A DNA stretch of 64,000 bases from Carex sylvatica (taxonomy: Eukaryota; Streptophyta; Magnoliopsida; Poales; Cyperaceae). Positions 63,670-64,000 of the stretch are shown here, piece after piece (position 1 is the first letter of the stretch; the number at the start of each line of letters is the position of its first letter). Both the position numbers and the translations under genes were made by a program. The notes beneath the pieces were generated by a model that did no database searches, was not told where the DNA came from, and saw nothing but the letters and a program-made list of their open reading frames with translations. The stretch covers positions 1 to 64,000 of the forward strand of contig CAXKVR010000173.1 of assembly GCA_964058845.1 (NCBI GenBank). The letters are read 5' to 3'.

Positions 63670-64000
63670 CAACACAAAGAAAAATCGCCGCACGAAGAAA
63701 AGAATCGCCTTCGCCTACTCTTGCACCTGCGCAAAGAAAAGAATCGTCGCGCCGCGCCGTTGCCTGTTACTGCTGATCGCCGCGCCGCCTGTTCCCACTT
63801 CCTCCTGAATATCTAGTAGCGTGGCGAGCTCGAGATTTAGCTCGTGAAACTCCGAAGCAACAGTTTGAGACTGGAGGAGTAATCTCATACGACTACGACC
63901 TGAGCATCATCAGATAAACTGTGAGATTACCTGATAGTGGCACAGGATGATCATCAGATAAACTATGTTACTGGTACACAACAAGGTTCTAAATAGCTAG
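63670..64000. other. Right edge of the window
   Basis: A GC-richer stretch at 63690-63830 with GCCGCGCC phrases, then mixed sequence. TCATCAGATAAACT occurs twice (63907 and 63951), a short direct repeat. No supported gene. Confidence 0.4.

Overview
This is a plant nuclear window. It has spliced genes with plant-type introns, tRNA-iMet-primed Ty3/gypsy and L1-like elements, CACTA, hAT and Mutator-like DNA transposons, and AT-rich intergenic DNA with TA/GA microsatellites. The proteins (class B heat-shock factor, group III shaggy kinase, plant UNC-13-like protein, RFC2) are angiosperm types. A monocot is likely, but I cannot name the species from sequence alone.

Layout. Positions 1-26450 are almost entirely transposons. 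A very young, apparently intact Ty3/gypsy element (1383-11215, identical-length LTRs, TSD ATTTT, one uninterrupted 1527-aa gag-pol on the minus strand) sits inside the 3' end of an older hAT element (1046-1382 and 11216-11570). Next come a 366-bp hAT MITE, three abutting palindromic foldback elements in TA/GA microsatellites (12326-13607), a LINE remnant, a full-length but broken L1-like LINE (14518-20586, 17-bp TSD) and a non-autonomous CACTA element (21501-23797).

Positions 26450-55000 carry four genes in two convergent pairs. A class B heat-shock factor (+, 27595-32570) lies behind a promoter rich in heat-shock elements. It faces a 26-exon UNC-13/MUN-domain gene (-, 33480-42816). Replication factor C subunit 2 (+, 47025-49309, 7 exons) faces a group III GSK3/shaggy-like kinase (-, 50239-54994, 13 exons). 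I rebuilt the exon models by hand. Every junction keeps the reading frame, with GT-AG borders except one GC-AG intron. Small elements with clear target-site duplications sit close to these genes: a Mutator-like foldback 160 bp upstream of the UNC-13 start, a Harbinger-like element ending about 125 bp upstream of the RFC2 start, and hAT MITEs next to the heat-shock factor and kinase genes.

Positions 55000-64000 are intergenic and transposon DNA, ending with a 3.4-kb hAT element (60281-63661, TSD ACTGAGAA). It keeps only the C-terminal part of its transposase and contains minisatellite arrays. The hAT relic at the left edge of the window belongs to the same family.

The four genes do not form a pathway. 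They are ordinary single-copy-type plant loci (stress transcription, membrane trafficking, DNA replication, kinase signalling). The unusual content is the structured transposon landscape and the duplicated heat-shock-element promoter. I saw no rRNA, tRNA or CRISPR array.
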